Shown here: positions 23,501-33,138 of the stretch, in pieces
Layout: the number at the start of each line of letters is the position of its first letter
Numbering within the stretch: position 1 is the stretch's first letter
DNA from: Rhodosporidiobolus odoratus
Lineage: Eukaryota; Basidiomycota; Microbotryomycetes; Sporidiobolales; Sporidiobolaceae
NCBI GenBank assembly: GCA_034387635.1
Contig: JAOANU010000005.1
Coordinates: forward strand, 1,612,001 to 1,676,000
DNA length: 64,000 nucleotides
Direction of reading: 5' to 3'
Notes under the pieces: model-generated
The model's input: only the letters and a program-made list of their open reading frames with translations
Database searches by the model: none
What the model was told of the DNA's origin: nothing
Translations under genes and position numbers: made by a program

Positions 23501-24363
23501 AACTGTCCAACGACTCATTGTAGATCTCGTACGCCCGCCCCAGAACGATCCAGTCAAGACGAGACACGGAAGGGTATCGCCAAAGGAAATCAGCGTCCTT
23601 TCGCCCTTCAGGGAACAGGTCTGGAGGATTCGGTTGGCTTTGCGTGCGGTCGGGTTGGGGGAGGTGGACGTCGGGAATGTTGAAGCGTTGCAGGGGGCAG
23701 AAAAGTGGGTCGGGTCGTTGCTTCGATTGCCTTGCGGAGGGTGGTGAGCTGACCTGTCTATGGCTTCTATGCCTTCCTTAGTCGAGTCGTCATCATCTCA
23801 CCTGTGCGCTCTCGAGAACTTCGATGGCTCCCGATCGACCGTCAGCAGAACCGAGGTCTGCTCTTTGAACCAAAGCGGTGGGCCCATGTTCTGCCATTTG
23901 CGATCGCTCAGCGAAACTCATACTCATGCCCCTCGGGATCTTCGCAGCCTCAACGTCGCTTTGACTCGAGCTAAAGAGCTGTTGCTCGTGGTAGGAAACG
24001 CGGAAACGCTCACCGTCCGTCACCGCTCTATCTCCTCCCTTCTTGCTCTCCCTACTGACATTTCCTCCCATCTCATAACTTCTACAGACCGACCCCTATT
24101 GGCGAGCCTTCTACCGCCTCTGCCTCCGCAACGACTGCTACATCGGTCCACGCGTTTCAAGTCCCGAAGCGAACGAACCCGGTCATGCCGTTTCCAGGTT
24201 GGAGCAGGAGTATCGTGCGAGGCGGAGTCAGCAGGGACGGGAAGAGGAGAGGGAGGGAGGAGAAGGAAAGGACCGGGCTAGGGACTTTGATGTCTTGGTG
24301 GGGAGGTTGGCGAGTCAGTTGGTTGTCGAGGATGAGGATGAGTTTCCGCCGTTGAGGGCGTGA
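20523..24363 (+). CDS. MOV10/SDE3-like superfamily 1 RNA helicase
   Basis: A multi-exon gene starting MSRKKGRPQRPNG; exon 1 is 20523-20712. A Pro-rich segment precedes a MOV10-type N-terminal region (FAIKYIPLWLRNVNASLPG; LVMNVQWRTQDRIFNDW). Helicase motifs appear in order: LLLHGPPGTGKTKTL (I), HLLVDEAGQASE (II), VTVCGDYKQLGP (III), FVDLLRNYRSTPEI (IV), VGNVEALQGAE (V) and LNVALTRAKELLLV (VI). This combination is typical of Upf1-like SF1 helicases, and the GDYKQLGP and NVALTRAK forms fit MOV10/SDE3. In other eukaryotes such helicases act in RNA silencing, mRNA decay or retroelement control; that role here is inferred. The tail after about 24130 is charged and variable. A frame change near 22020-22075 requires a short intron whose ends are not certain. 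Confidence 0.9.
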
Positions 24364-24702
24364 GAGAGACCGCATGTTTATCTCGTTTCTTCGTTTTTCC
24401 CTTGACTTTCTCTACTTCTCGTCCTCTTGCCGCTTTCTGTAATCAGCAGTAGGAGCTTGTTTACCGCAAGAAGGTGTCGGAACGGGACATCGAGAGCGGA
24501 CCGGGAATGGAAATGGAGTACTACGGCTTTTCACAAAATAGTGGGAGAACGACAAGTATCATGTATTTACGTCAGGAAAGGAAGGAGGGAAAGATCCAAT
24601 TGAGACAAGCTGTGCAAGACAGTAGAAAGCGACGATATAGTAGAGGGCGAGAGAAGGAAGGATGCGATCAGGTTCGTCCCGAGGGGCTGCTGAGCTCAGC
24701 GT
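24364..24702. other. Convergent 3' intergenic region
   Basis: This separates the stop codons of the helicase (+) and the glycine-zipper protein (-). I see no gene or repeat. Confidence 0.5.
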
Positions 24703-27700
24703 CTAAGGGCGACCTCCGTCGACCGAACCCCTCGGACTCGCAACAGGCGAAGCACCTTTGCTTCCCTGCTTCTTGTGCCCCGACCCATGCATCAAACGAC
24801 TAAAGAACCCATCCTTCTTCTCCCCAGTCGAGGGGGTACTCTCGCTAGCTGAGGGCTGACGACGACGGGACAGCTTGCGACCCACGTTGGCGTTACCGGG
24901 AGAGGCGGGTGAAGCGGGGGAGGAGGGAGTGTGAGGCGAGGCGCTGGTGGTGTGCGGGCTCGGGGTGGTGATTGCCGAGGGAGGGGGCTGGACAGTCGAA
25001 GCTGAGGGAACGGCAGCGAACGTCGGATCTACACATAAAACAAAGCAACTAGGTTAGTATCGCTCTTCTCGTGTGGCAAATGTGAGAGAAGAGAGGACGT
25101 ACCCCTGACGCCAACGACATCGTCCATCATCCTCTCCCTCCCCTCACTCTCGATCGTCGTCAACTGAGGCCTTTGAACCCCCGCTCCATGTCCCTGTCCC
25201 AAAGGCGATGCACCCTCTTGCCCTCCCGAATCAGCCGACATCCTCCGGATAGACCCCGACAGACTCTTGCGATGAAGTCGATGTTTGCCATCTTTGGCTG
25301 TAGTCTGAATGTGCATGTGAGGGGAGCGGTTAACGATCCCTGCATCGAAGAGTGAAGTGCCGTCTTGCAATCCAGACAGAGGACGGCCACGGGCAGGGGA
25401 CGCGTCCCTCGACGTAGCGGTTGCCGGAGCCGGAGGAGTCGCTTCACCGGTAAAGACCGAGGAGGTCGGTGTGGTGGAAGCGGTCGGGGTACCTCGGACT
25501 GCGCGAGTTGACGAGGGGGTCTCGGCGCCGGTTGGGGCGGTTTGCTCTACGAAGCGCGAGACGGGGGTCGGAGCAGGCTGGACGGGCTGGACGGGCTGGA
25601 CGGGCTGGACGGGCTGGGGTTGTGCAAGTGTCTGGGTAGGCTGACCGACCGGAGGAGCGGCGCCGACAGGAGGAGGGGGTGCGACAGCTGCGGCGGAAGA
25701 AGGGGGGACAGCTGCCGACGAAGCAGGGTCGAGAGGAACGTTGCTGGTCGTGTTAACGCGGTCCTTGGCAATGACGTCGCCGGCGAGAACGCCCGCGCCA
25801 ACTCCAGCTGCTCCAGCACCTACTGCAGCGAGCGGTACCTTGTGGTGGCTTTCCTGAGGCTCGACCTTCTCAATTCCCGCTCCTTCGCTGACCGGGACAG
25901 CACCTACGCCGCCTGCCCCAGACTCAGCCAGAGCCTGCTCATGAGCCGCCTGACCCGGCTGCGACAAGTGCGTAAAGTCCTGCATCGCGCTCGTGAGCGT
26001 GCCGCCCTCCGGAACAGCCGCGAAGCCCGCCTGTTCAGGGCTGGTCGCCGTACTCTCGGCAGCGAGGACCTTCGGATCGATGGCCCGGTTCGTGGTGCCG
26101 TGGGTGGAAGGGTTGAGGATGGGCTCGTCGGTGCCGTTGAGGGCCTGGTCGCGATTGAAGTGGGGGAGAGGTGGGAAGGCGCGTTGAGCGTCGAGGCCGT
26201 TGTTAGACTGAGCGGCGCTTGGGAGGGTGTCAATGGTAGAGGAGGTAGGCTGGGAAACAAGAGTAGGAGAGACAGTCGCGGAGGGCTAGAGAAGCAAGGA
26301 AGAAAATTCAGAGTCAGTCTCGCCATTGCGCAACAACCGCAAGAGGCGAGAAGCTTACCTCGTGTTCCCTGTGGAGCAGCTCAGACCCAATCGCACCAGC
26401 ACCCGCAGCGAGCGCGGCACCTTCAAGCACCTCCTTCCCCTTGCCCTTATCCTCAGTCGGGACAACCGCCCCTTCCTGAACCGGCTCAACCTCCTGCTTA
26501 TGGTTCATCGCATTCGCTGTGGTCGGGACATGAGCAGCGTGAGGACCTGGCGAAGGCGCGACACGAGGGGTCGCCTCTTCGGAGGCGAGTGTAGCGGGAG
26601 CTGCCGCAGAAGAAGTAGACACCGGCGTAGCGAGCTCCGGTCCAGCTTCAAGGGCTTGTTCAATCGGCATCTCATCCTGTACCGGCTCTGGCTCGAGGAC
26701 TTGGTCCCGACTGCCTAGCTCATGAGCGGCAAGAGCGCCCGCTCCCAGACCCGCTGCACCAGCTGCGAGTTCCTTCCCATGGCTGTGCTCTGGGCTCGTC
26801 GCACGCGGCACCTCAGCGTTGGTCTGGACAGGCTCAACAGCCTGTTGGACGTTCTGCGCGTTGACCGTCGCGGGAATGGTGTCCGTCGAGGAGAGGGCGG
26901 GGTTGGCATTCTCGGTTTGAGGGGAGTTGGGGTAGAGACCGCCATGGCCGAGGATGGCGGGAGCGTATGATTTGGCCTGCTTGCGAGGTGAGAGAGTCAG
27001 TATAGTCTGTTCCGGACGGAATAACAGAGCAGGGAAAGGAGACGAACGGGAGTTTCTTCAGCGGCGGGCGTCTCGGGGAGAGGAGTAGCAGCCTGCAAGC
27101 GAGAGCATCAGTGCGAGATCACGCAAGTCCGTCTTTGCCCCAGCACTCGGGCGCTATCGAGACATGCACTTCGAGCTGACGCGCGGAACAGAGTGACGTA
27201 CCGCCAACTTAGCCTCTGGGCTTTGTTCAGTAACGGGCGGCGAGTAAGGCACAAAGTCTTGCGGCTGCGTGCATAGTGATACCGTTTGATCAGGCCCACT
27301 TCATCAGGTGAAGACGAGAATCGAACGAGGATGAAACCACGCACCGCATCCTTCGCCGTCTCGGGACCAAGAAGAGCCGCTCCAGCGGCGGTACCAGCGA
27401 GGGCGGTAGGAAGCTGTACGGAGGCGCGAGCACGCGTGAGTACGGCCTGCGAAGACAGTGAAGACCGGAAGGCGTACAAGGGGCGCCGGGTTGTGCGCGA
27501 CCTGTTCCTCCTCGACAGGTACGGCGGAAGTCGGCGTCGGCGTTACGGAACGGACCTGCACAATTCAAAACTTTGAGCGTCGGCTAGACCCACAAAGAAG
27601 AGGTGCAGTCCCGCCTCCGTTGAAGCGGACGCCGATGCGACGAAATAGCAAAACCGACGCACCTCGCTCAAGCCAGGCTCCTCTCCCTCCTCCCTATCAC

Positions 27701-29000
27701 TAGCCCTAATCTCCCTCGGGCCACTTCCAAAACCAGCGTACGACGTGGCGCCTGTTTCTTCCGGAGTGTGCACGTCCTCTCCAGCGGAAAGGACGGCGGC
27801 GGCGAAGGAACTTTCCGAGGGACGGGTGGCGGTGGAGAGGTCTGGACGGGAGGGGAGGGCGGAGAGGTGCGCTTCGTGCTCGGCTTGCGGGGAGGGAAGG
27901 GAGGAGATCTGAAAGTTCAGAAAGGAAGAAAGGGAAGACCGGACGAAGGTTGGAAAAGTCAGTCAGACGGAAACGGCCAACAGGAGGCTAGGACACTACG
28001 CACCTCTCGCTTGAGCGGCTGGGCCTTCGCCTCATCGTCTTGAATTTCATCGTCCTGATCTTTGGCCAAGCCCAGCGGCGAGCCTACGTCTGCGTGCTTC
28101 GCCTCGAGCTTGTCAAGCGGCGCTTTGGCCGGCTCTTCGACTTCTTTGCCAGCAAGCTTCGCGCCGGCAGCTCCAGCGAGGAGAGATGCTTCGGCTTGAG
28201 AGACAGAGGAGGACGTGTTGGAGCGGAGGAGTTGCTGCGCGGGTGAGGCGGCGAGAGAGGATAGCTCTTTCTCAATGGCGGGAGTGCCGTAGTCTGGAGC
28301 AGGAGGGGCGGCCATGTGAGAGTCCTGTCGAACGGCATGATCAGCAATCCAGTAGTGAGTGGGGAATTGTAGTGCGCACCTCGACCAGACCTTGCCTGTC
28401 CTTGACATCATCGGCAGTCGAGGGACTTTGTACCTCGTTCTCTCCCACCTTGGCTCCACTCGCACCGGCGAGCAATGCGCCTCCAAGCGCACCAGCTCCA
28501 GTGATCCCAGCACCTTCCTTGTCGCCGCCGACAAGCTGCTGTGCGGGCGATTGAGCCAACGATGCGTTTGACTTGTCAACAGCGTCATTGCCAAACTCGG
28601 GACGGTGAGTTTCGTCGACTCGTTGGCTTTGTTCAACGTTCGAGGGTTCGGATGCCGTCGAGGCGCTCTGGTCACCGTTTGCGTTTCGACGGTGGATGGC
28701 GTCTGATTCAACTTGTGAGAGGCCGACCAGACCCCCACCTAAAGCTGCACCCAGGGGACCTCCGACGAGGAACCCTGCAGCTGCGCCGAGAAGGGCCTTG
28801 CCTGCGCTCTGATACTGCTCCTGTCGATTAATCTGAGCTTGTTCGTCTGCGGAATCTTGAGCTGAAGTGGGGAACTGAGGCTGAGTCTGAGTTGAAGAAG
28901 TGGTGGAGCTGAGGTCGGGAGTGCGAGGGAAGAGTCCAGGGAACTCTGATCCGATGGTAGGTGCCGGTGAGGGCTGTGGTGGGTCGATGTTCGAGTTCAT
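24703..29000 (-). CDS. Large low-complexity protein with repeated glycine-zipper-like segments
   Basis: No known family is recognised. Start MNSNIDPPQPSPAP at 29000 (an in-frame ATG at 29063 is possible); stop at 24703. Exons join through several short introns, giving a protein well over 1000 aa. Most of it is disordered (Ser, Thr, Pro, Glu, Ala). At least seven small-residue hydrophobic stretches occur: GKALLGAAAGFLVGGPLGAA, GAGALGGALLAGASGAK, ASLLAGAAGAKLAGKE, ALAGTAAGAALLGPETAKDA, ELAAGAAGLGAGALAAHELG, EGAALAAGAGAIGSELLHRE and AAVGAGAAGVGAGVLAG. Each is followed by an acidic or Pro-rich linker, and a recurring phrase is LAxSPAQQL. The C-terminus is basic (GRKLSRRRQ; GFFSRLMHGSGHKK). Membrane association or self-assembly is an inference from the GxxxG spacing. 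It is divergent from MPC2. Confidence 0.75.
25576..25618 (-). repeat. 9-bp tandem repeat in coding sequence
   Basis: About 4.5 copies of CTGGACGGG (plus strand) encode the run PVQPVQPVQPVQPVQP within the glycine-zipper protein. It is in frame and likely length-variable. Confidence 0.8.
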
Positions 29001-29243
29001 AGCTTGACTGAGTGAGTGCACGTGTGAAAGAGCAAGAAGAGCGAGGTCGAGTTGTGCCGTCATCGGGAGTTGACGTCCTTTTAGTAAGAACTGATAGATC
29101 AGCCAGTAATCCGTCTCAAGCACTACTATTGTCGGTAATGAGCCGCAAGATACACCCAGAGCCGGGGAGGTGAATCTGTTCTCGAGACGAAACGCGAAAC
29201 CAACTTTGTTACAATCTCGTTCTCGCTCAGTGCAACACTCAAT

Positions 29244-30074
29244 ATGGCTGCTACCGCTCCCGCATCCTCGTCGCTTTCAGCGCGCCTGGCCGCCCTCTAC
29301 AACTCCCCTGCTGGTCCGTGACTCTCCTCCGCCCTCCTCCACTTCGCTCGCTAATCAGCTTGTGTCTCCCACAGGGCCCAAGTGAGCTACGTCGCTCACG
29401 GAACGCAACAGCCGCATGCTGACTGACAGAACCGGTGACGCGCGCAGAACCGTCTTTTTCTGGGCGCCCATGTTCAAATGGTTCGTCTCCCACTTCCAAA
29501 TCTTCCGCTTTCCGCCCTGTCTTACAACGTCGGACGCTGACGGACACTGCGAATTCGGTAGGGGTCTCGTCGCTGCTGGACTGAAGGACCTCAGTCGCCC
29601 CGCCGAAGTCATCTCGGTGCCGCAAAACCTTGGTGCGCTTTTCTTCCCCCATCTGTCCTCTCCTGGTCCCTCTTCCGGCGTCTTCGTACTTTATCGGGAG
29701 CTAACCCTTGTACCTGGAGACCAGCTCTTACCGCCACTGGCTTGATCTGGGTCCGCTACTCGTTTGTTATCACGCCCGTCAACTACTCTCTCGCAGCCGT
29801 CAACACCTTTGTTGCGGGTACGGGTATCATGAGTCTCTACCGGGCATGGGAGTGCGTCGTCCCCCCTCTTCACAACCCCTTCCTGGGCGAACACCTCTCT
29901 CGGGTGGCTCGCTCGGCCGGCTTGTGTCCCGTCTTATCGCTGACAATGTTCTTTACCAATCCCTTCAGCTGGCGACAAAAGACCCCGGCTCAACAAGCGG
30001 TGATCAAGGCAGAGTACGAAGCCGAGGCTTTGAAGCAGAAGGCCAAGGACGCGGTGCAGAAAGTTACGGCTTAA
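29244..30074 (+). CDS. MPC2: Mitochondrial pyruvate carrier subunit 2
   Basis: Six exons (29244-29313, 29375-29381, 29448-29480, 29562-29632, 29725-29851, 29969-30074) give 137 aa, normal for the UPF0041/MPC family. Family landmarks are AGPKTVFFWAPMFKWGLV, AAGLKDLSRPAEVISVPQNL, ALTATGLIWVRYSFVITPVN and LAAVNTFVAGTGIMSLYRAW, with about three membrane helices. With an MPC1-type partner it carries pyruvate across the inner mitochondrial membrane. Exon 2 is only 7 nt (GGCCCAA), yet it is required to encode G-P-K of the conserved GPKTVFFWAP segment. The C-terminal tail is a charged helix rich in Ala, Glu and Lys. The ATG lies 243 bp from the divergent glycine-zipper gene. Confidence 0.95.
29375..29381 (+). 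other. MPC2: 7-nt micro-exon of MPC2
   Basis: The sequence ACAG|GGCCCAA|GTGAGC has a standard acceptor and donor on either side of seven bases. Phase 1 entry and phase 2 exit are both required to connect exon 1 (...NSPAG) to exon 3 (KTVFFW). Confidence 0.85.
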
Positions 30075-30463
30075 TTCTACCTACACTTTCCTCACCTGTC
30101 TCGTTTCTTTCTATCTTCTTCCTCTGTTGGTTCTTCCGTGGCGTCCCCGTCGTATCTGCATATTTGGGTTCTCTTTCCTCCCTTGTTTGAGGCTAGGCAG
30201 CACGGTCAAGCAAGCGTGGCTAGTGTCGAGGCCGGCGAATGGGGAAAATCTCTGCCGGACTCGCGCTCGTCTCGATGCTCGCCTGCCCGAGTTCCGCTAC
30301 GCATGCGCCAGTCGCCGAAGCCTGGGTCACCTCTCGGCTGCGCTGTAGGAAACAAACCGACTTCGCGGCACAGGTTTCTCGCAGTTCTCGCGCCTTACCT
30401 TCTGTCCTCTTCTCCTCTTCCCCATCAAGCTGCTCCGGCGCGCTAGCATAGAACACCACCAAC
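30075..30463. other. Intergenic region, MPC2 to DUF2470 gene
   Basis: This holds the MPC2 3' UTR and the promoter of the next plus-strand gene. I see no gene or repeat. Confidence 0.4.
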
Positions 30464-31542
30464 ATGGCTGAAATCGGACCAACTGAAGGTACTGCGAGTC
30501 CTGCTTCCACTCCCTACAGGCTTCTCACTGATCTTATCTGGCCAACACCCCACCTCCGCCCTGTCCTCGGACCGCAGCCCAACGCATCGTCTCGCACATG
30601 AATGCGGACCATGCAGAGTCCCTTGGGTGCGTTCGTCATCTAGTCCTTTCTCTTCCCCGTCGTGGCTGACCGTTTCGGTTGAGCAGACATTACCTCGAAA
30701 TTGCCTCCGTTCCTCCATCGCTCGCCTACCTCAACCCGCAAATCGTTTCCTTCCGCACCAAAGGCATGACTATCGAATATGGAAAGGCCGGTAAGAGGCA
30801 GTCGAAGGAGATTGAGTTTGAGCCAAAGATGCTCGCTGGGGAAGCCAGGGGGAGATTGGAAAAAATGCATGAAGAGGCTAAGCGGAAGTTGGGGTTGGTG
30901 CGCTGCTCCCCTTCCTTCAGTCCTAAATCTGAGAGCACGCTGATGTGAAAGAGGCGTTTGCAGAGCGACGTAACCCTCACCGGTCTCAACGTTTCCACCT
31001 CGGCCTACTGTTCCACCGCCCTTTTGATCGGTTTCGAGCTCTGGCTACTTCTCCTGCCCTCCTCCCGGGCCGGCCAACTCTTTTCTTGGCACTCTGCCCT
31101 CTTCAACCCCCTCCTTCGCGCATTTGGCGTCGCAGCAACGCGGGAGAACCTGGGTACAACGGTCAAGGGTTGGTGGTTGGTTTTCTTGTTGGGGTTGCAT
31201 GCTTGGGAGATTCCGACGAGTTTGTGGCCTAGTTTGAGGAGGTATGGGATCAAGGGGTGGGGGACTTGGAGGGCTTATGTGCGTGTTGTCTCCCTTCCAT
31301 GCCTCTTTTCTCGCTGGTCAATTTGTTGACGCCGGGTGTTCTCTTACATATTGCCGCGTGCAGGAAGCGCTTACTTTCTTCGGTGGCTTCCCCAGTGAGT
31401 GACGCTCTCGTCTTCAGCTACGCCGCGTGGCTGCTAATCTTCTTCCTTCGTTGCGACAGTCTGGATGAGCCTTCGCAAGATTGGAAGGGAGGAGGAGAGG
31501 AAGTTGGCCGAGAAGAAAGCGTCAGGACCAAAGACGCATTAG
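30464..31542 (+). CDS. DUF2470 domain protein with C-terminal membrane helices
   Basis: Six exons (30464-30488, 30578-30626, 30687-30897, 30964-31278, 31364-31394, 31460-31542) give 237 aa. The N-terminal half, AQRIVSHMNADHAESLGHYL...VSFRTKGMTIEY, has the HMNxDH signature of DUF2470, a split-barrel domain related to heme-utilisation and FMN-binding proteins. The C-terminal half contains about three hydrophobic helices (TALLIGFELWLLLLPSS, GWWLVFLLGLHAWEIPTSLW, YEALTFFGGFPVWMSLRKIG). That arrangement resembles the DUF4499 region often fused to DUF2470 in fungi. It ends in a Lys/Glu-rich tail. Its biochemical role is not established, and the compartment cannot be read; an organellar or ER membrane is plausible. 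Confidence 0.8.
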
Positions 31543-31717
31543 CTGCCCAGCGTCGTGCTGTCATAGAATTGGATTATTGAGACGTACTGTGCCACGGAAA
31601 GTGAACGAGAAAGAGGAAATTGCTGGTCCCCCCTTTCCGGTCCCGTCTCAAGCTCTGGGTAGTCTCAATCCGCTTCCGCTCACCTCGTACTAACGCTAGA
31701 AAGGTACGAACGCTAGT

Positions 31718-32851
31718 ATGGCTCCCACCACCAACACAGCCGGCCGCCCTAAGCGCAAACGTCAACGCAGGCGACGCACTCAAGCTTCCGACTCGGACTC
31801 GTCCTCCTCCTCATCTTCCTCATCCTCCTCCTCGAGCGACAACGACGACAGCAGTGCAAGCGAAGATGAAGCACCTCAGAAGCCTCTCGCGCTGCCCGCT
31901 GCGGTTTCGGCGGGGTCGAGCGATTCCGACAGCAGTTCTTCGTCGTCGTCTTCGAGCGATTCGAGTAGCGAGGAGGAGGAAGCTTTCACGGGACGACGAC
32001 GGGGGAGGGGGAAGCGGAAGGCGGCTGAAGCAGCAGCGGCTGGAGGAGAAGGCGCGACACCGGCATCAGCAGCAGCGACAGACTACAAACGCCCATACCC
32101 CGAACGGTCGCCTTCCCCTGCCGCGCCGCTGAGGATTGATCCGGCTCATGTACCGTTGGGACAGAGTTTGTTCCCGTTGTTGAAACCCCTCGCCATTGGG
32201 TCAAGGGTCCTGGAGGGGTTGGTGGAGGGGGATGAGGCGGCAGGGGAGGAACAGAGGAAGGTGAATGAGAAGGAGGAGAAGGAACGAGTGAGGGAAAAGA
32301 AGTTTGGAGAGTGGTGGAGGGATCGATTGGTTAGAGAGTTTGAAGGGGATCTGGGAGGCTTGGCAGCTGTGCGTTGACTATTCTTACTCGCTTTTCTTGA
32401 CTCAACTTGACCTGACTTTTCCTCCGATCGCGTACAGGAACCGGGTCTTACCCCTTCTCGCCTCTCCCTCCTCTTGTCTTCCCTCACGACCCTCTCATCA
32501 TTGCACACGACTTCTTCCGCTTCCGCCGCCCACCTCCGTTCTATCTGGTCCCACGACCCCTCATCCACCCTGGACCCGCTCGCCGCCCTCCCCACCGCCC
32601 CCGACGGTGAAGACCCCGAATCATGGGGACAAACTCGAGTTGGAGGTGAGGGAGACGTCGAGGTTGGTGCTGAAGGGGTGCAGATGGGAGAAGAAGAGGA
32701 ACGGAGAAAGCGGGAAAAGAAGGAGAGGAAGGAAAGGAGGAAGAGTGAGAAATTGGCTGCGGCGGGTGCGGAAGAAAAGACGCCGAAGAAGAAGGGGAGG
32801 AAGAGCAAAGGAGTGGAGGAGCAGCCAGCGGCGATGGAGGTGGATGAGTAG
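31718..32851 (+). CDS. Acidic Ser-rich nuclear protein, probable Rsa3-like ribosome assembly factor
   Basis: Two exons (31718-32368, 32438-32851) give 354 aa. The N-terminus is basic (RPKRKRQRRRRTQASDSD) and is followed by two long Ser/Asp/Glu tracts, typical of nucleolar proteins and casein kinase 2 substrates. The middle has EKKFGEWWRDRLVREFEGDL followed by TPSRLSLLLSSLTTLSSL. This resembles the short Rsa3 domain (helix with EFxxDL, then a helix with a repeated Leu pattern) of a 60S pre-ribosome assembly factor. The C-terminus is a Lys-rich tail (ERRKREKKERKERRKSEKL; KKKGRKSKG). The Rsa3 assignment rests on a short motif and is tentative. The nuclear, basic/acidic nature is directly visible. 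Confidence 0.65.
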
Positions 32852-33138
32852 GACGTCTTCTGTTCGCATTGTTGCCTTTCTCTTTTGTGTTTCCTCGCCG
32901 CGTGCACGCGACCGACGGCGTTCTGCTACACTGAGTTTTTCTGCTTCGTGGCGTTCGACCCAACGCTGCCGTGTTACGCAGTCTTTTCTATCTCGACAGC
33001 GCACCTGGTTATTGCTCCGAGGCGCTCCGCGGTATACCAAAGTGGAACACGAGGTCTTCCCCAAAGTCCTAATTTAGACCTCTCCCTTTCCATCCTCGCT
33101 GTCGCCGTCTACGCCTTGGACTGCAGCTACGATACACC

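Noticed and set aside
25542..26594. Long plus-strand ORF of 350 codons
   Set aside because: It is antisense to the glycine-zipper gene; its Gly/Arg-rich product is what GC-rich Ala/Pro coding DNA gives on the other strand, and the opposite strand has coherent spliced exons.
31797..31845. Simple TCC/TCG repeat
   Set aside because: Encodes the Ser-rich tract of the acidic nucleolar-type protein; such tracts are common and not an independent element.
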